Below, in pieces: positions 7,295-13,185 of a DNA stretch of 13,185 nt. The notes under the pieces were generated by a model. That model was not told the DNA's origin and made no database searches. It saw nothing but the letters and a program-made list of their open reading frames with translations. Source of the DNA: DATGHS01 sp035307785 (GTDB lineage: Bacteria; Planctomycetota; Planctomycetia; Gemmatales; Gemmataceae); contig DATGHS010000416.1 in the NCBI GenBank assembly GCA_035307785.1, positions 1-13,185 of the forward strand, read 5' to 3'. The position numbers and the translations under genes are program-made. Each line of letters begins with the position of its first letter. The stretch's first letter is position 1.

Positions 7295-7720
7295 TTACGG
7301 TCCCATAGCGCTGACTCGTTTCCATTTTGGCCGGGTTGCCGTTATCGCTTTCTCAAACTCGTCCGCCGTCATTCTGCGCGTTGGTCCTATCGACACATGT
7401 CTCAGCGCGGAACTCCGAGAATCGTCTTGTGCCACCAAGTCGGAACCCAAATCCTGTATATCAATGCTCCATACAACCGTCTTTTTGTTCTGCCCACCCA
7501 AGCTCAATGGTAACACAAACGCGGGCAGTGACTGAACGGTCGGGGAACAGGAAAGGCCATTGGATTGCCCGGGAAGAAACGACGGGCGGTGTACTAGGCC
7601 AGCCGGATCAATGACAATGTCTCTTCCGAATCTTACACCCAATGCTGTTGCAGTTTGTCCCAGTTTCGGAAGGCCATTCTCTTCTTCCATCGCACGAAAA
7701 ACGAGAGAACCGGCACTCAT
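7295..7720 (-). CDS. Putative Tse2-like (ADP-ribosyltransferase-fold) toxin
   Basis: A 141-residue protein from ATG 7720. The layout SLVFRAM, GRDIVIDPAGLVHRP, GLSCSPTVQSLP, VVWSIDIQDLGSDLV, RHVSIGPTRRMTADEFEKAI and a final W resembles, by eye, the Tse2 family: an opening R-x strand, a D-x-DxxGxVH turn, a GLS segment, then HxxIxPxxxMxxxEF near the C-terminus. Tse2-type toxins have an ADP-ribosyltransferase-like fold. There is no signal peptide, so a cytosolic toxin or toxin-derived protein is the reading. The ribosome binding site is weak. It lies 24 bases after yeaH and one base before the small acidic gene. The family assignment needs a profile search; reality of the reading frame is better supported than function. 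Confidence 0.55.
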   Translation of the reverse strand: MSAGSLVFRAMEEENGLPKLGQTATALGVRFGRDIVIDPAGLVHRPSFLPGQSNGLSCSPTVQSLPAFVLPLSLGGQNKKTVVWSIDIQDLGSDLVAQDDSRSSALRHVSIGPTRRMTADEFEKAITATRPKWKRVSAMGP

Positions 7721-7744
7721 TGCGCTAACTCAAACTGCGTTTGA

Positions 7745-8845
7745 TTACCGTCCCGTTCCCAAGAATTCCTTGATCGAGCCCAAAATCGCTTCCCGATCCG
7801 GCACGCGGCTGGTGACTACGTTCTCGTGCTCGCCCAGAAGTTCGTGCACGTAATCGAAGAACTCGCCGCTGCCGTAGGGGCTTTCGACCTGGCCGTAGCC
7901 GAACAGGTTCAATTTCGTCAGCATGGTGTCTTTCAGCAGATTGATACAGTGCGGAATGTCGTCGCCCCAGTTATCGCCGTCAGAAAAGTGGAAGGCGTAG
8001 ATGTTCCACTGGTCCGGCGAGTAACGCTTGTCGATGATCTTGTTGCAAAGCTCATACGCCGAGCTGATCTTCGTCCCGCCGCTTTCGCGAGTGTGGTAAA
8101 ACGTGTGCTCGTCCACTTCCTGGGCCTGGGCATCATGGATGATGTAAACCGTCTCAATGCCCTGGTAGTGCGCCTTAATCCACATGTCGATCCAGAACGC
8201 TTCAATCCGCACGATCTCCTTCTGCTCGTCGGTCATCGAGCCGGAGACGTCCATCATGTAGATGATGACGGCCACGCTTTCGGGAAGCTGCGTTTCCTTC
8301 CAACTGCGATATTGCTTGTCGCCTCGTTCCGGAATGACCAGCGGATCGGTGGGATCATACGTTCCGGTAGAAATCATGCGCTTCAGCGCTTTCTTATACG
8401 TGCGCTTGAAGTGACGCAACGATTCGGGGCCCACCTGGCGAATGCTCGTATAGCGATCGCGCTGGGTCTTGATGTTCTTCTTGCCGCGGGGTTGGATGCG
8501 CGGCAAGGCCAGCTCCTCGCCGAGGATCTCGGCCATCTCTTCGAGCGTAAGTTCCACTTCGAGGATGTGTCCGCCGGGCTGATCGCCGGCCTCCGGTTCG
8601 CCGTCGCCCTGCGGAGCCGTGAGCGGCTGGCCCACGTCGCCGTCGCCCTGGCCCACGCCGCCGGAGTTCTTGTCGCCGTAGCGGAATTGCGGGATTTGAA
8701 TCTGCGGCAGTGGGATGCTAACGTAATCGCGGCCCTTCTTGCCGATCATCTCGCCGCGGCTGATGTATTTGCTCAGATCGCTCTTCACCTTGCCCCGCAC
8801 GATCTTGCGGAAGCGCTGGTAATCGCGATCAATTCGCTGTCCCAT
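7745..8845 (-). CDS. yeaH: DUF444 / YeaH-YhbH family VWA-domain protein
   Basis: The product has 366 residues from ATG 8845, where homology to the family begins (MGQRIDRDYQRFRKIVRGK) and an AGGT lies six bases upstream; a frame extension to 8968 has no family-like sequence. Known DUF444 landmarks are present: a basic N-terminus, a Gly/Asp/Gln-rich low-complexity linker at about 57-92, HILEVELTLEEMAEILGEEL (93-112), then a VWA-like domain with MMDVSGSMTDEQKE (197-210), whose DxSGS is the metal-ion-dependent adhesion motif, RESGGTKISSAYEL (253-266) and FHFSDGDNWGDD. E. coli yeaH lies with yeaG (prkA) and both respond to nitrogen starvation and stationary phase; a binding-partner role for PrkA is the usual proposal. 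Here the SRP RNA gene separates it from prkA. Confidence 0.95.
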   Translation of the reverse strand: MGQRIDRDYQRFRKIVRGKVKSDLSKYISRGEMIGKKGRDYVSIPLPQIQIPQFRYGDKNSGGVGQGDGDVGQPLTAPQGDGEPEAGDQPGGHILEVELTLEEMAEILGEELALPRIQPRGKKNIKTQRDRYTSIRQVGPESLRHFKRTYKKALKRMISTGTYDPTDPLVIPERGDKQYRSWKETQLPESVAVIIYMMDVSGSMTDEQKEIVRIEAFWIDMWIKAHYQGIETVYIIHDAQAQEVDEHTFYHTRESGGTKISSAYELCNKIIDKRYSPDQWNIYAFHFSDGDNWGDDIPHCINLLKDTMLTKLNLFGYGQVESPYGSGEFFDYVHELLGEHENVVTSRVPDREAILGSIKEFLGTGR

Positions 8846-8983
8846 GGTGGACCTATGGTAAATGCTTCGGCCCGCTCCGCGCAGGGATCGAAAACTCGCC
8901 GGGGCGAGCCGATTATATTCAAACTCAAGAGAAACATCGCCGACGCTGGCCGTCCATGAGCCCGGCAAAGGGGTGAGAGAAAA
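8846..8983. other. Spacer between the SRP RNA gene and yeaH
   Basis: It carries no family-like coding sequence, although the yeaH frame stays open to 8968. It should hold the end of the SRP RNA transcript and the yeaH leader; no clear promoter is seen. Confidence 0.35.
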
Positions 8984-9089
8984 GACTGGCTCGAGGTTTG
9001 CCCACGCCGCTCGCTACGACACTTATGGCTGCACCTTCCGGCCTCACCAGGTTCATGCTTTCACGCCGGGTAGGTCCCCAAGCCAGCCT
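8984..9089 (-). ncRNA. ffs: Small bacterial signal recognition particle RNA (4.5S)
   Basis: On the minus strand 9027-9048 reads GGTGAGGCCGGAAGGTGCAG followed by CC, the near-universal SRP RNA apical domain: a GGAA tetraloop (9036-9039) closed by GCC/GGT, and the asymmetric GCAGCC side that binds Ffh. The ends pair: CTGGCTTGGGG at the 5' side (about 9086-9076) with CCTCGAGCCAG at the 3' side (about 8995-8985), eleven pairs counting two G-U. The intervening GTGAAAGCATGAACC also looks as expected. At about 106 bases it is the short form lacking an Alu domain. The RNA scaffolds Ffh and FtsY in co-translational membrane targeting. A TCTTTTCTCTC stretch follows the 3' end and may aid termination. 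Exact ends are estimated from pairing. Confidence 0.92.
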
Positions 9090-9130
9090 TATTCCTCATG
9101 ACTTGTCAATCGAGATTGCCGCTCATCTTA

Positions 9131-9219
9131 TCCCCTCCCCCTTGATGGGGGAGGGTTAGGGTGGGGGTGAAAGGCTTACACCCCCCACCCCAACCCTCCC
9201 CCACAAGGGGGGAGGGAGG
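9131..9219. repeat. Inverted pair of a C/G-rich dispersed repeat after prkA
   Basis: Two copies of one unit face each other: 9131-9169 opens TCCCCTCCCCCTTGATGGGG and continues GAGGGTTAGGG, and the reverse complement of 9180-9219 reads almost the same (TCCCTCCCCCCTTGTGGGGG then GAGGGTTGGGG). Each unit is itself a hairpin (CCCTCCCCC / GGGGGAGGG). The pair starts right at the prkA stop codon and could fold into a long stem that ends or insulates the prkA transcript from the SRP RNA gene. Such C-rich/G-rich units are common intergenic repeats in environmental bacteria; that statement is from memory. Confidence 0.8.
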
Positions 9220-9220
9220 A

Positions 9221-11260
9221 TTACTTCTTCGTATGTCCTCGGGCAAAAATACTGGCGACGTAATTCAGGATATCGGTCGCACTGCTTTCATTATAACCGT
9301 AATTCCGAATCAGGCGACTCTTGACGACGTCGATTTTTTCCTGCGTGGCCTTATCCACCACGTTGGAAACCAGGCTGGTGAGCTTGATCGTGTCTTTCTG
9401 GTCCTCGAACAACTTCAGCTCCAGCGCCTTCTGCAAGCGCTCGTTGGTCTTGTAGTCGAAGCGCTTGCCGTCGAGCGCCAGGGCGCCGATGTAGTTCATA
9501 ATCTCCCGGCGGAAGTCATCCTTGCGGCCCTCCGGAATATCGATCTTTTCCTCCACCGAGCGCATCAGGCGTTCGTCCGGCTCTTCGTAGTTGCCGGTGT
9601 ATTTGTTGCGGACCTTTTCGCGCTGCGTATAAGCGCGAACATTGTCGATGTAGTTGCCGCACAGCCGGGCCAGGGCGTCCTCGTCGGCCGCGATGGCGCG
9701 CTGGACTTCGTTCTTGACGATGTCTTCGTATTCCTCCTTCACCACCGCCAGCAATTCGCGGAAATGCCGCAGTTGGTCTTCGCTGGTGATGAGAGCATGG
9801 TGCCGCAGACCGTCGTCGAGTTCTTTCAACACCATGAACGGATTGATATTGTCCTCGTCCGGGTGGGCCACCAGCGCATTCGAAATCTTGTCCTGAATAT
9901 AGCGCGGGCTAATGCCCGACATGCCTTCGTGCGGCGCCTCGCGTTTCAGCTCGATAATGTTGTCTTCGGTGAAGCCGGGCAGCGTCTTGCCGTTGTACAG
10001 CTTCAGCTTCTGCATGAGCGTGAGGTTTGCGTGCTTCGGCGGCGTGAGCCGGGTGAGCACGGCCCACATCGCGGCCACTTCCACCGTATGCGGTGCAATG
10101 TGTTTGCCCTTCACCTTTTCCGAATTGAAGTCCTTCTCGTAAATCTTGATCTCGTCGCGCAGCCGGGTGACGTACGGCACGTCGATCTTCACCGTGCGGT
10201 CGCGGAGCGCTTCCATGAACTCGTTGTTCTGCAGCCGCTTGTACTCTGGCTCATTCGTGTGACCGATGATCACTTCGTCGATATCGGTCTGGGCAAACTT
10301 CTTGGGCTTGATCTTGTGCTCTTGCGACGCGCCCAGGAGATCGTAGAGAAACGCCACGTCGAGCTTCAAGACTTCGATGAACTCCACGATGCCGCGGTTG
10401 GCAATGTTGAGTTCGCCATCGAAGTTGAAAGCGCGCGGGTCGGAATCGGTGCCGAACTCGGCGATCTTACGATAATTGATGTCGCCGGTGAGTTCGGTCG
10501 AGTCCTGATTCTTTTCGTCCTTCGGCTGGAAGGTGCCGATGCCCACGCGGTCCTGCTCCGACATGATGAGCCGGTAGACCTTGATGTCTTCCATCACGCG
10601 CAGCCAGTCGCCGTTGTAGCGGGCCATGCGCTCGCGCATCATTTGCCGGCAGAACGGATTCAAGTCACCCTTGATCGTGACTTCGTAATCGCCGGGCTTC
10701 CGGTTGGCGTTGATCTTGGCCAGCAGGCTGGGCCGCAGTTCATGCGGGATGAGCAACAGCGGCTCCTGGTGCATGGGGGCCCTGTACCAGGTGCCGTCGT
10801 CCATTTTCCAGGCGTACGAGAAGACCATGCCGCCGTCGGTGCGCGCATAATCTTCCAGGCCGCGCTTGAGCAAGCGGACGATGGTGCTCTTCGACGAGCC
10901 CACTGGGCCGTGCAGCAGCAGCACGCGGCGTTCGGTGCCGTAGCCCTTGGCGGCCGACTTGAACTGGTTGACCAGTTGCATCAGCGGCCGCTCCAGGCCG
11001 TAGATGCCGTCGTCGAATTTCGAGGCATAATCGGAGAAGAAGCGATAGCGCGTGACCTTTTCCTTGTTCTCGTACACTTCTTCGGTGCCATGCGAGATGA
11101 TCATGTCGTAGATGCGCTGGTAGGCCGTGCGCGTGATCTTCGGATCCTGCATGACGATATCGATATACTCCTGGAAGGTGCCCTCCCAGTGGAGCTTGCG
11201 GTAGTCGTTGATATCAAGGTGGCGGCGCAATTCCTGGAGAATTGTCTGACCGTTGGCCAT
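9221..11260 (-). CDS. prkA: PrkA AAA+ serine kinase/protease (YeaG family)
   Basis: The product has 679 residues from ATG 11260 (MANGQTI), chosen because GGAGG at 11269-11273 is eight bases upstream; the ATG at 11278 precedes that site. Length matches PrkA/YeaG (about 630-690). The N-terminal AAA+ domain shows a P-loop LLHGPVGSSKST (about 115-126), a Walker-B-like segment ELNIANRGIVEFIEVLK (283-299), and a sensor-1-like IIGHTNEPEY (331-340) followed by FMEALRDR. PrkA was first described as a Ser kinase with a C-terminal kinase-like domain; more recent work on the Bacillus protein reports ATP-dependent protease activity. In E. coli YeaG acts with YeaH in stress and nitrogen-starvation adaptation. 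First gene of the prkA-yeaH-spoVR series here. Confidence 0.96.
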   Translation of the reverse strand: MANGQTILQELRRHLDINDYRKLHWEGTFQEYIDIVMQDPKITRTAYQRIYDMIISHGTEEVYENKEKVTRYRFFSDYASKFDDGIYGLERPLMQLVNQFKSAAKGYGTERRVLLLHGPVGSSKSTIVRLLKRGLEDYARTDGGMVFSYAWKMDDGTWYRAPMHQEPLLLIPHELRPSLLAKINANRKPGDYEVTIKGDLNPFCRQMMRERMARYNGDWLRVMEDIKVYRLIMSEQDRVGIGTFQPKDEKNQDSTELTGDINYRKIAEFGTDSDPRAFNFDGELNIANRGIVEFIEVLKLDVAFLYDLLGASQEHKIKPKKFAQTDIDEVIIGHTNEPEYKRLQNNEFMEALRDRTVKIDVPYVTRLRDEIKIYEKDFNSEKVKGKHIAPHTVEVAAMWAVLTRLTPPKHANLTLMQKLKLYNGKTLPGFTEDNIIELKREAPHEGMSGISPRYIQDKISNALVAHPDEDNINPFMVLKELDDGLRHHALITSEDQLRHFRELLAVVKEEYEDIVKNEVQRAIAADEDALARLCGNYIDNVRAYTQREKVRNKYTGNYEEPDERLMRSVEEKIDIPEGRKDDFRREIMNYIGALALDGKRFDYKTNERLQKALELKLFEDQKDTIKLTSLVSNVVDKATQEKIDVVKSRLIRNYGYNESSATDILNYVASIFARGHTKK

Positions 11261-11268
11261 GGTAGTAT

Positions 11269-11273
11269 CCTCC
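11269..11273 (-). promoter_or_regulatory. Strong Shine-Dalgarno of prkA
   Basis: GGAGG on the minus strand, eight bases before ATG 11260. It lies downstream of the competing ATG at 11278 and so decides the start. Confidence 0.8.
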
Positions 11274-11680
11274 GTCATGGGAGTGTTGGAGCGATAAATT
11301 CAGTGGGCCGTGCCTTCTCGCCGTGGTCGGATGCCGGAGTGGGCCGCCGCCGGCGGCAGGAGAGGTACGCAGGCTTGTAGCAATCGGCACGAAGCTGAAG
11401 CCCCCCATGAAAAATATGCTGATTGGTGTGTCAGCCGCAGCTTCATTTGGGATCGGAGAACTTCGAACAGCCTCGCCTCGTTCCTGCTACCATTTTAAGG
11501 GCCAGGCCGAAAGGAACCAAGGGGAACCCCTCCCTGGCCGCGAATCCTAAGCAAATGCCTTCCTTCCAGACCCTGGGTTATCAGCATCCTACACACAGGT
11601 AGTGCGGGTCTGTCAAGAGCGGTTTTTGGAGTTGCGCAATCAAGGATCGTCAGAGCCGCGCACGGAGCGAAGCGAAGTAA
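11274..11680. other. Non-coding upstream region of prkA
   Basis: About 400 bases with no believable gene; the open frames here are short and compositionally unconvincing. 11502-11538 holds an imperfect inverted repeat (GGCCAGG with CCTGGCC, enclosing GGGGAACCCC). The prkA promoter must lie here, but no clear sigma-70 or sigma-54 pair is visible. Confidence 0.4.
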
Positions 11681-11713
11681 GCGGCCGGCCATTTTTTGGC
11701 CGCCTGGTTTTTT
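11681..11713 (+). terminator. Possible intrinsic terminator
   Basis: GCGGCC (11681-11686) pairs with GGCCGC (11698-11703), with an alternative inner GGCCA/TGGCC stem, followed by CTGG and six Ts. No plus-strand gene precedes it, so it may end an unseen short transcript or be chance. Confidence 0.3.
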
Positions 11714-11776
11714 GCCACGGTGTGGTAACATGTCGAAAAGAAGTGTTGCCTTTCCCACGTGATGAGAACTTTGCAC

Positions 11777-12001
11777 ATGTCCGCTGCCAATAAACTCAGG
11801 TCCGAAGATGCGCCGCACAAGCCACCGATCATCGCGGCTGCCAATGCTGGTATCGTTGAGGATTTCGAAACCTTGCTCGGCAAGGGCAACGATCTGTGGG
11901 CCGACGATGCAGAATTCGAAGCGTTCTTGGCTGAACTGCGCCGCTGGCGACCGTTCGTAGCACCGCCTTTAGGCGGTGTTGGACGTCCAAGTTCCGCCTG
12001 A
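11777..12001 (+). CDS. VapB-like antitoxin remnant with element-derived tail
   Basis: From ATG 11777 the frame codes for about 74 residues: a short N-terminus (MSAANKLRSED), PPIIAAANAGIVEDFETLLG, then an acidic helix DLWADDAEFEAFLAELRRWR. The DDxEFxxFLxxLRxWR ending resembles small antitoxins that precede VapC-type PIN toxins. The last 15 or so residues (PFVAPPLGGVGRPSSA) are encoded by the palindromic element inserted from 11955, so the original C-terminus is lost. GTG 11759 and ATG 11762 are alternative starts; none has a good ribosome binding site. The PIN-domain remnant follows at once, which supports the toxin-antitoxin reading. Whether the truncated protein still works is unknown. Confidence 0.55.
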   Translation: MSAANKLRSEDAPHKPPIIAAANAGIVEDFETLLGKGNDLWADDAEFEAFLAELRRWRPFVAPPLGGVGRPSSA

Positions 12002-12015
12002 AAGCGGTACTACGA
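11955..12015. repeat. 61-bp double-hairpin palindrome (BIME/REP-like)
   Basis: TCGTAG at 11955-11960 is matched by CTACGA at 12010-12015. The left half holds a perfect hairpin CACCGCCT/AGGCGGTG (11961-11978); the right half holds CCGC/GCGG around TGAAA; the centre is the perfect 12-base palindrome TTGGACGTCCAA (11979-11990). The whole is a near-perfect inverted repeat of two GTAG-footed hairpins, the arrangement seen in bacterial interspersed mosaic elements made of paired REPs. The GTAG foot is shared with hairpins at 1068 and 1118 in this window. Confidence 0.75.
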
Positions 12016-12026
12016 GCAGATCCTAG

Positions 12027-12374
12027 CGAGCGCGGTTCTATCGCAAGCACTTGCTCGGCAAAACTATCTACATCTCTTTCATGACCGTGGTGGAATTGGG
12101 CCGCTGGGCCTTGGCCAGCAACTGGGGGCCGGCGAAGATTGCTCAGCTGGACCGCTTCTTGCAACGCTTCAACATCGTCTTGGTCGATCTGCCGCTTTGC
12201 GAAAAGTGGGCCGAAGCCATCAACGGTGACGCTAGAGCCGGTCTGCCCACCAGCGCCTCCGACGCCTGGAGCGCCGCCACTGCCCTGGCCCTGAATTGCC
12301 CGCTCGTCACGCACAACGCCGCCGACTTTCAAGGCATTCCCGGCCTGACAATCATCACCGAGAAGGGGCCGTAA
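12027..12374 (+). pseudogene. PIN-domain (VapC-like) toxin lacking its N-terminus
   Basis: The frame is open from 12027, just after an in-frame TAG at 12024-12026, to TAA at 12372-12374. It reads ARFYRKHLLGKTIYISFMTV then VELGRWALASNWG, and ends with SASDAWSAATALALNCPLVT then HNAADFQGIPGLTIITE. These are the standard middle and end of a VapC-type PIN ribonuclease: the VEL glutamate, the DAWSAATAL aspartate and the THNxxDF aspartate are all kept. What is missing is the first 25-35 residues with the DTN/DTS-like first catalytic aspartate; in its place stands the 61-bp palindrome. Only a TTG at 12051 or ATG at 12081 could start it, so the toxin is presumably dead. Confidence 0.75.
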
Positions 12375-12376
12375 GA

Positions 12377-12391
12377 CGGGAACGGTTCCCG
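12377..12391. repeat. Short hairpin after the PIN remnant
   Basis: CGGGAAC and GTTCCCG flank one base, directly after the PIN stop codon. There is no T-run, so termination is doubtful. Confidence 0.35.
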
Positions 12392-12403
12392 GCGCCTGCG
12401 CTC

Positions 12404-12440
12404 TAAGTTCTTTGTGCTCTCTGTGACCTCTGTGGCTAAT
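12404..12440. repeat. CTCTGTG-rich dispersed intergenic repeat
   Basis: The plus strand reads TTCTTTGTGCTCTCTGTGAC then CTCTGTGGCTAA, built on recurring CTCTGTG/CTTTGTG units; on the minus strand it is the familiar CACAGAGGTCACAGAG type. I recall similar short repeats in intergenic DNA of many environmental bacteria. Function unknown. Confidence 0.5.
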
Positions 12441-12720
12441 TGCTTTCCCCCTGCGCCCGCAAGTCGGCCGCAATCTCCATATCATGCCGCGTTCGTGTCG
12501 ATGCAATGTTCATGACGGGATCTCCAAAAATAGAAGTGTCAAACTAGCCAGCCCGAATCGCCGGCCGATGTGAACCTATGTATCTGTACGGGCCGGATTG
12601 GATTCTTCCATCCCGAGTTCACGGCACCAGGTCAAGGAATCGTCTTGCCGCCCTAACCTGTACCTATGTACAAATTACTCTAGTCAACTTTTGGATGTGT
12701 CCATGCCACAGTTTCATGTT
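12441..12720. other. Leader region of the HTH operon
   Basis: No gene is supported. Two related GTAC/GTAT motifs occur, at about 12576-12590 (CTATGTATCTGTACG) and about 12658-12673 (CTGTACCTATGTACAA, with a TGTAC/GTACA dyad). They could be operator half-sites for the HTH protein encoded downstream; this is speculative. Confidence 0.3.
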
Positions 12721-12732
12721 GGGAGAACCCCT

Positions 12733-12984
12733 ATGCCAAAAAATGAAGAGGAGTTCGATTGGTCAGCCGTCACTGCACGATGCCTAGCGTACTTGTGCTT
12801 GAAGAATTCGGAATACGCCGATGCTCAGTTGCTCGAACAATCTAAGTTCCTGATGCGGTTCGGACTGCCGGAAATGGACCGCGCGGAGTTAATCGGAAGC
12901 ACGCTCGGGTCCATGCGAGTCCTGGCCAGCCTAGCGAAAAAGAAGAAGGGAGTGAGCAGAAATGGCAAAGTCAAACGGCATTGA
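12733..12984 (+). CDS. Small protein of unknown function upstream of an HTH gene
   Basis: An 83-residue protein from ATG 12733, which has GGAG at 12722-12725 seven bases upstream; the frame is open further upstream but without a good start. It is helical (FDWSAVTARCLAYLCLKNSE, AQLLEQSKFLMRFGLP, AELIGSTLGSMRVLASLA) with a strongly basic tail (KKKKGVSRNGKVKRH). The segment LPEMDRAELIGSTLGSMRVL resembles a short helix-turn-helix, as in proteins that recognise DNA or a sigma factor. Its last 23 bases overlap the next gene. I do not recognise a named family. The overlap and good ribosome sites suggest a two-gene functional unit. Confidence 0.7.
   Translation: MPKNEEEFDWSAVTARCLAYLCLKNSEYADAQLLEQSKFLMRFGLPEMDRAELIGSTLGSMRVLASLAKKKKGVSRNGKVKRH
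12948..12952 (+). promoter_or_regulatory. Shine-Dalgarno inside the upstream gene
   Basis: GGGAG within the coding end of the 12733 gene, nine bases before ATG 12962; it supports an overlapping start for the HTH gene. Confidence 0.6.
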
Positions 12985-13185
12985 AGACGTGGAGCCGCAG
13001 TCGCAAGGACTAACAGAATTCGAGTCGCGGCTGTTGAAAGTACTTGGACTGATGCTGGTGCAGGAACGCCAGCAGAATGAGCAGATTCGCCTCCTTGGGC
13101 GAGCTGGTTTCCGCCCCATGGAAATAGCGGCGATGCTTGGCACCACGCGCAATACTGTAAACGTCGAATTGTCCAAGCAACGTCG
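12962..13185 (+). CDS. HTH protein with sigma-region-4-like segment (cut by window end)
   Basis: ATG 12962 opens a frame of 74 codons that runs off the window. The N-terminus is acidic (MAKSNGIEDVEPQSQGLTEF), followed by a likely coiled helix (ESRLLKVLGLMLVQERQQNE), then a helix-turn-helix: LLGRAGFRPMEIAAMLGTTR and NTVNVELSKQR. The pattern GFxxxEIAxxLGTTxNTVxxxLSK is that of sigma-70 region 4/LuxR-like DNA-binding helices. No sigma region 2 is present upstream, so it is a small DNA-binding regulator and not a complete sigma factor. It overlaps the preceding gene by 23 bases. Confidence 0.75.
   Translation, partial: MAKSNGIEDVEPQSQGLTEFESRLLKVLGLMLVQERQQNEQIRLLGRAGFRPMEIAAMLGTTRNTVNVELSKQR

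Noticed and set aside
5851..7308. Long plus-strand open frame (485 codons) opposite spoVR
   Set aside because: It is the antisense shadow of spoVR, with no family-like sequence and repetitive V/L/H-rich composition typical of reverse frames.
7826..8959. Plus-strand open frame (377 codons) opposite yeaH
   Set aside because: Shadow of the DUF444 gene, with no recognisable domain.
8846..8968. N-terminal extension of YeaH by 41 residues
   Set aside because: DUF444 proteins begin at the MGQRIDRDYQRF-like segment; the extension has no family-like sequence or good start.
9104..9109. TTGACA on the minus strand upstream of the SRP RNA as a -35 box
   Set aside because: A perfect -35 hexamer, but no -10 hexamer at 16-18 bases: that spacing would fall inside the RNA. 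Kept only as a possible chance match.
11302..11314. GGCACG on the minus strand as a sigma-54 -24 element for prkA
   Set aside because: The matching -12 GC element is absent at the required spacing.
9161..11380. Very long plus-strand open frame (739 codons) opposite prkA
   Set aside because: Antisense of prkA; the composition (runs of VDL, HHR, LVLL) is that of a mirrored frame, and prkA on the other strand is unmistakable.
11495..11818. Minus-strand frame of 107 codons upstream of prkA
   Set aside because: No ribosome site, low protein-like character, and it crosses the putative terminator hairpin.
11829..12506. Minus-strand open frame (225 codons) across the toxin-antitoxin remnant
   Set aside because: It is antisense to PIN motifs that are clear on the plus strand and runs through two repeats.

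Overview
The window looks like chromosomal DNA of a planctomycete, probably from the Gemmatales/Pirellulales side of the phylum. The evidence is a secreted protein of the planctomycete-specific TIGR03009 type, a secreted PQQ-propeller protein opening with the DWPQWRGPNRDG signature common in that phylum, dense GTAG-footed intergenic palindromes, and fairly high GC. This placement is inference from gene content; no rRNA is present.

Layout. 1-783 (minus): 5' part of a secreted TIGR03009-like protein. 784-1256: spacer with a cluster of five hairpins. 1257-3182 (minus): a tight three-gene operon of two RlaP/COG3541-type nucleotidyltransferases flanking a 70-residue SH3/KOW-like protein. 3305-4953 (plus): a small conserved-looking unknown, then a PQQ-propeller gene broken by one in-frame TAA. 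5025-11260 (minus): the stress/sporulation-associated trio PrkA (AAA+ kinase/protease), DUF444/YeaH (VWA protein) and SpoVR/YcgB, in transcription order prkA, yeaH, spoVR. It carries three extras: a 4.5S SRP RNA gene between prkA and yeaH, a coupled two-gene pair between yeaH and spoVR whose first product resembles Tse2-type ADP-ribosyltransferase-fold toxins, and an unknown 162-residue gene overlapping the end of spoVR. 11681-12374 (plus): a decayed VapBC-like toxin-antitoxin locus in which a 61-bp double-hairpin palindrome sits where the start of the PIN toxin should be. 12733-13185 (plus): a small unknown protein overlapping an HTH protein with a sigma-region-4-like segment, cut by the window end.

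How the genes work together. PrkA, YeaH and SpoVR are a conserved co-occurring set (E. coli yeaG-yeaH plus ycgB) tied to stationary-phase, nitrogen-starvation or sporulation responses; their joint biochemistry is only partly known. The overlapping 162-residue gene is a candidate fourth member. The nucleotidyltransferase operon has no RNA-repair ligase or RtcB partner in view, so its substrate cannot be read from context. Mobile hairpin elements of REP type have clearly shaped the non-coding DNA.
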